This document shows, one piece after another, positions 14,361 through 14,404 of a stretch of 14,404 nucleotides of DNA (positions within the stretch are counted from its first letter, which is position 1; each line of letters begins with the position of its first letter). Both the position numbers and the translations under genes were made by a program. The DNA comes from JBCBTD01 sp039818825 (GTDB taxonomy: Bacteria; Pseudomonadota; Alphaproteobacteria; Geminicoccales; Geminicoccaceae), in contig JBCBTD010000087.1 in NCBI GenBank assembly GCA_039818825.1, forward strand, positions 1 to 14,404. Direction: 5' to 3'. The notes beneath the pieces were generated by a model. That model was not told where the DNA came from, ran no database searches, and was given only the letters and a program-made list of their open reading frames with translations.

Positions 14361-14404
14361 ACTGATAGCCGGTCAACGCCGCGCGGTCGCCCAACGGCGC
14401 GAGG
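14357..14404 (-). repeat. Inverted copy of glycosyltransferase bases 13656-13703, running to the window edge
   Basis: Reverse-complemented, all 48 bases are identical to 13656-13703. The match stops at 14356, just inside the acyl-CoA synthetase reading frame, with a shared CGCA at the junction. Because it continues to the last base, the full repeat may be longer than the window shows. Confidence 0.9.

Noticed and set aside
14158..14394. Minus-strand frame starting with GDRAALTGYQS at the window end
   Set aside because: Its first residues are the copied glycosyltransferase segment, and the rest is an out-of-frame reading of the acyl-CoA synthetase gene; not a gene.

Overview
The window is GC-rich, densely packed accessory and metabolic DNA. 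Genes are almost all on the + strand, with frequent ATGA/GTGA/TGATG stop-start overlaps. The protein sequences (peptide-binding protein and LIV-I components, the small DUF6867-like protein between livF and livK, and the VCGRDDQQG motif of the LivK-like protein) suggest an alphaproteobacterium, perhaps Rhodospirillales-like. That placement comes from remembered family sequences, not from a search. No tRNA, rRNA, CRISPR array or insertion sequence was seen.

Region 1 (1-4465) is a dipeptide/oligopeptide ABC importer operon. It holds the 3' end of dppA, a strong stem-loop, then dppB, dppC, dppD and dppF. Region 2 (4600-5541) is a homocysteine S-methyltransferase family gene that has lost one of the two adjacent zinc cysteines expected in the GGCCGT motif. 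Region 3 (5542-5882) is a spacer of about 340 bp. It holds a perfect 12-bp stem-loop and a short minus-strand coding-like remnant that stops inside that stem.

Region 4 (5883-11227) is a complete LIV-I branched-chain amino acid importer: livH, livM, livG, livF, a small three-helix membrane protein (DUF6867-like), and the periplasmic binding protein livK. Two back-to-back hairpins follow livK, and the second has the next gene's ATG in its loop. Region 5 (11269-14049) holds a class IV aminotransferase overlapping by 8 bp a sulfotransferase-like P-loop gene, then a GT4 glycosyltransferase. The first two resemble a domain pair that is fused in plant branched-chain aminotransferase-like proteins, so they may form one functional unit fed by the LIV transporter.

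Region 6 (14043-14404) is the C-terminal part of an AMP-binding acyl-CoA synthetase on the - strand, convergent with the glycosyltransferase. Its upstream part is missing. The last 48 bp of the window are an exact inverted copy of an internal piece of the glycosyltransferase gene, joined to the synthetase at an Arg codon. This is either a chimeric sequence end or a real inversion or duplication breakpoint, and it is the clearest structural anomaly here.

The working picture is an amino-acid and peptide scavenging locus: peptide import, branched-chain amino acid import, methyl transfer, transamination and an associated sulfotransferase-like partner.
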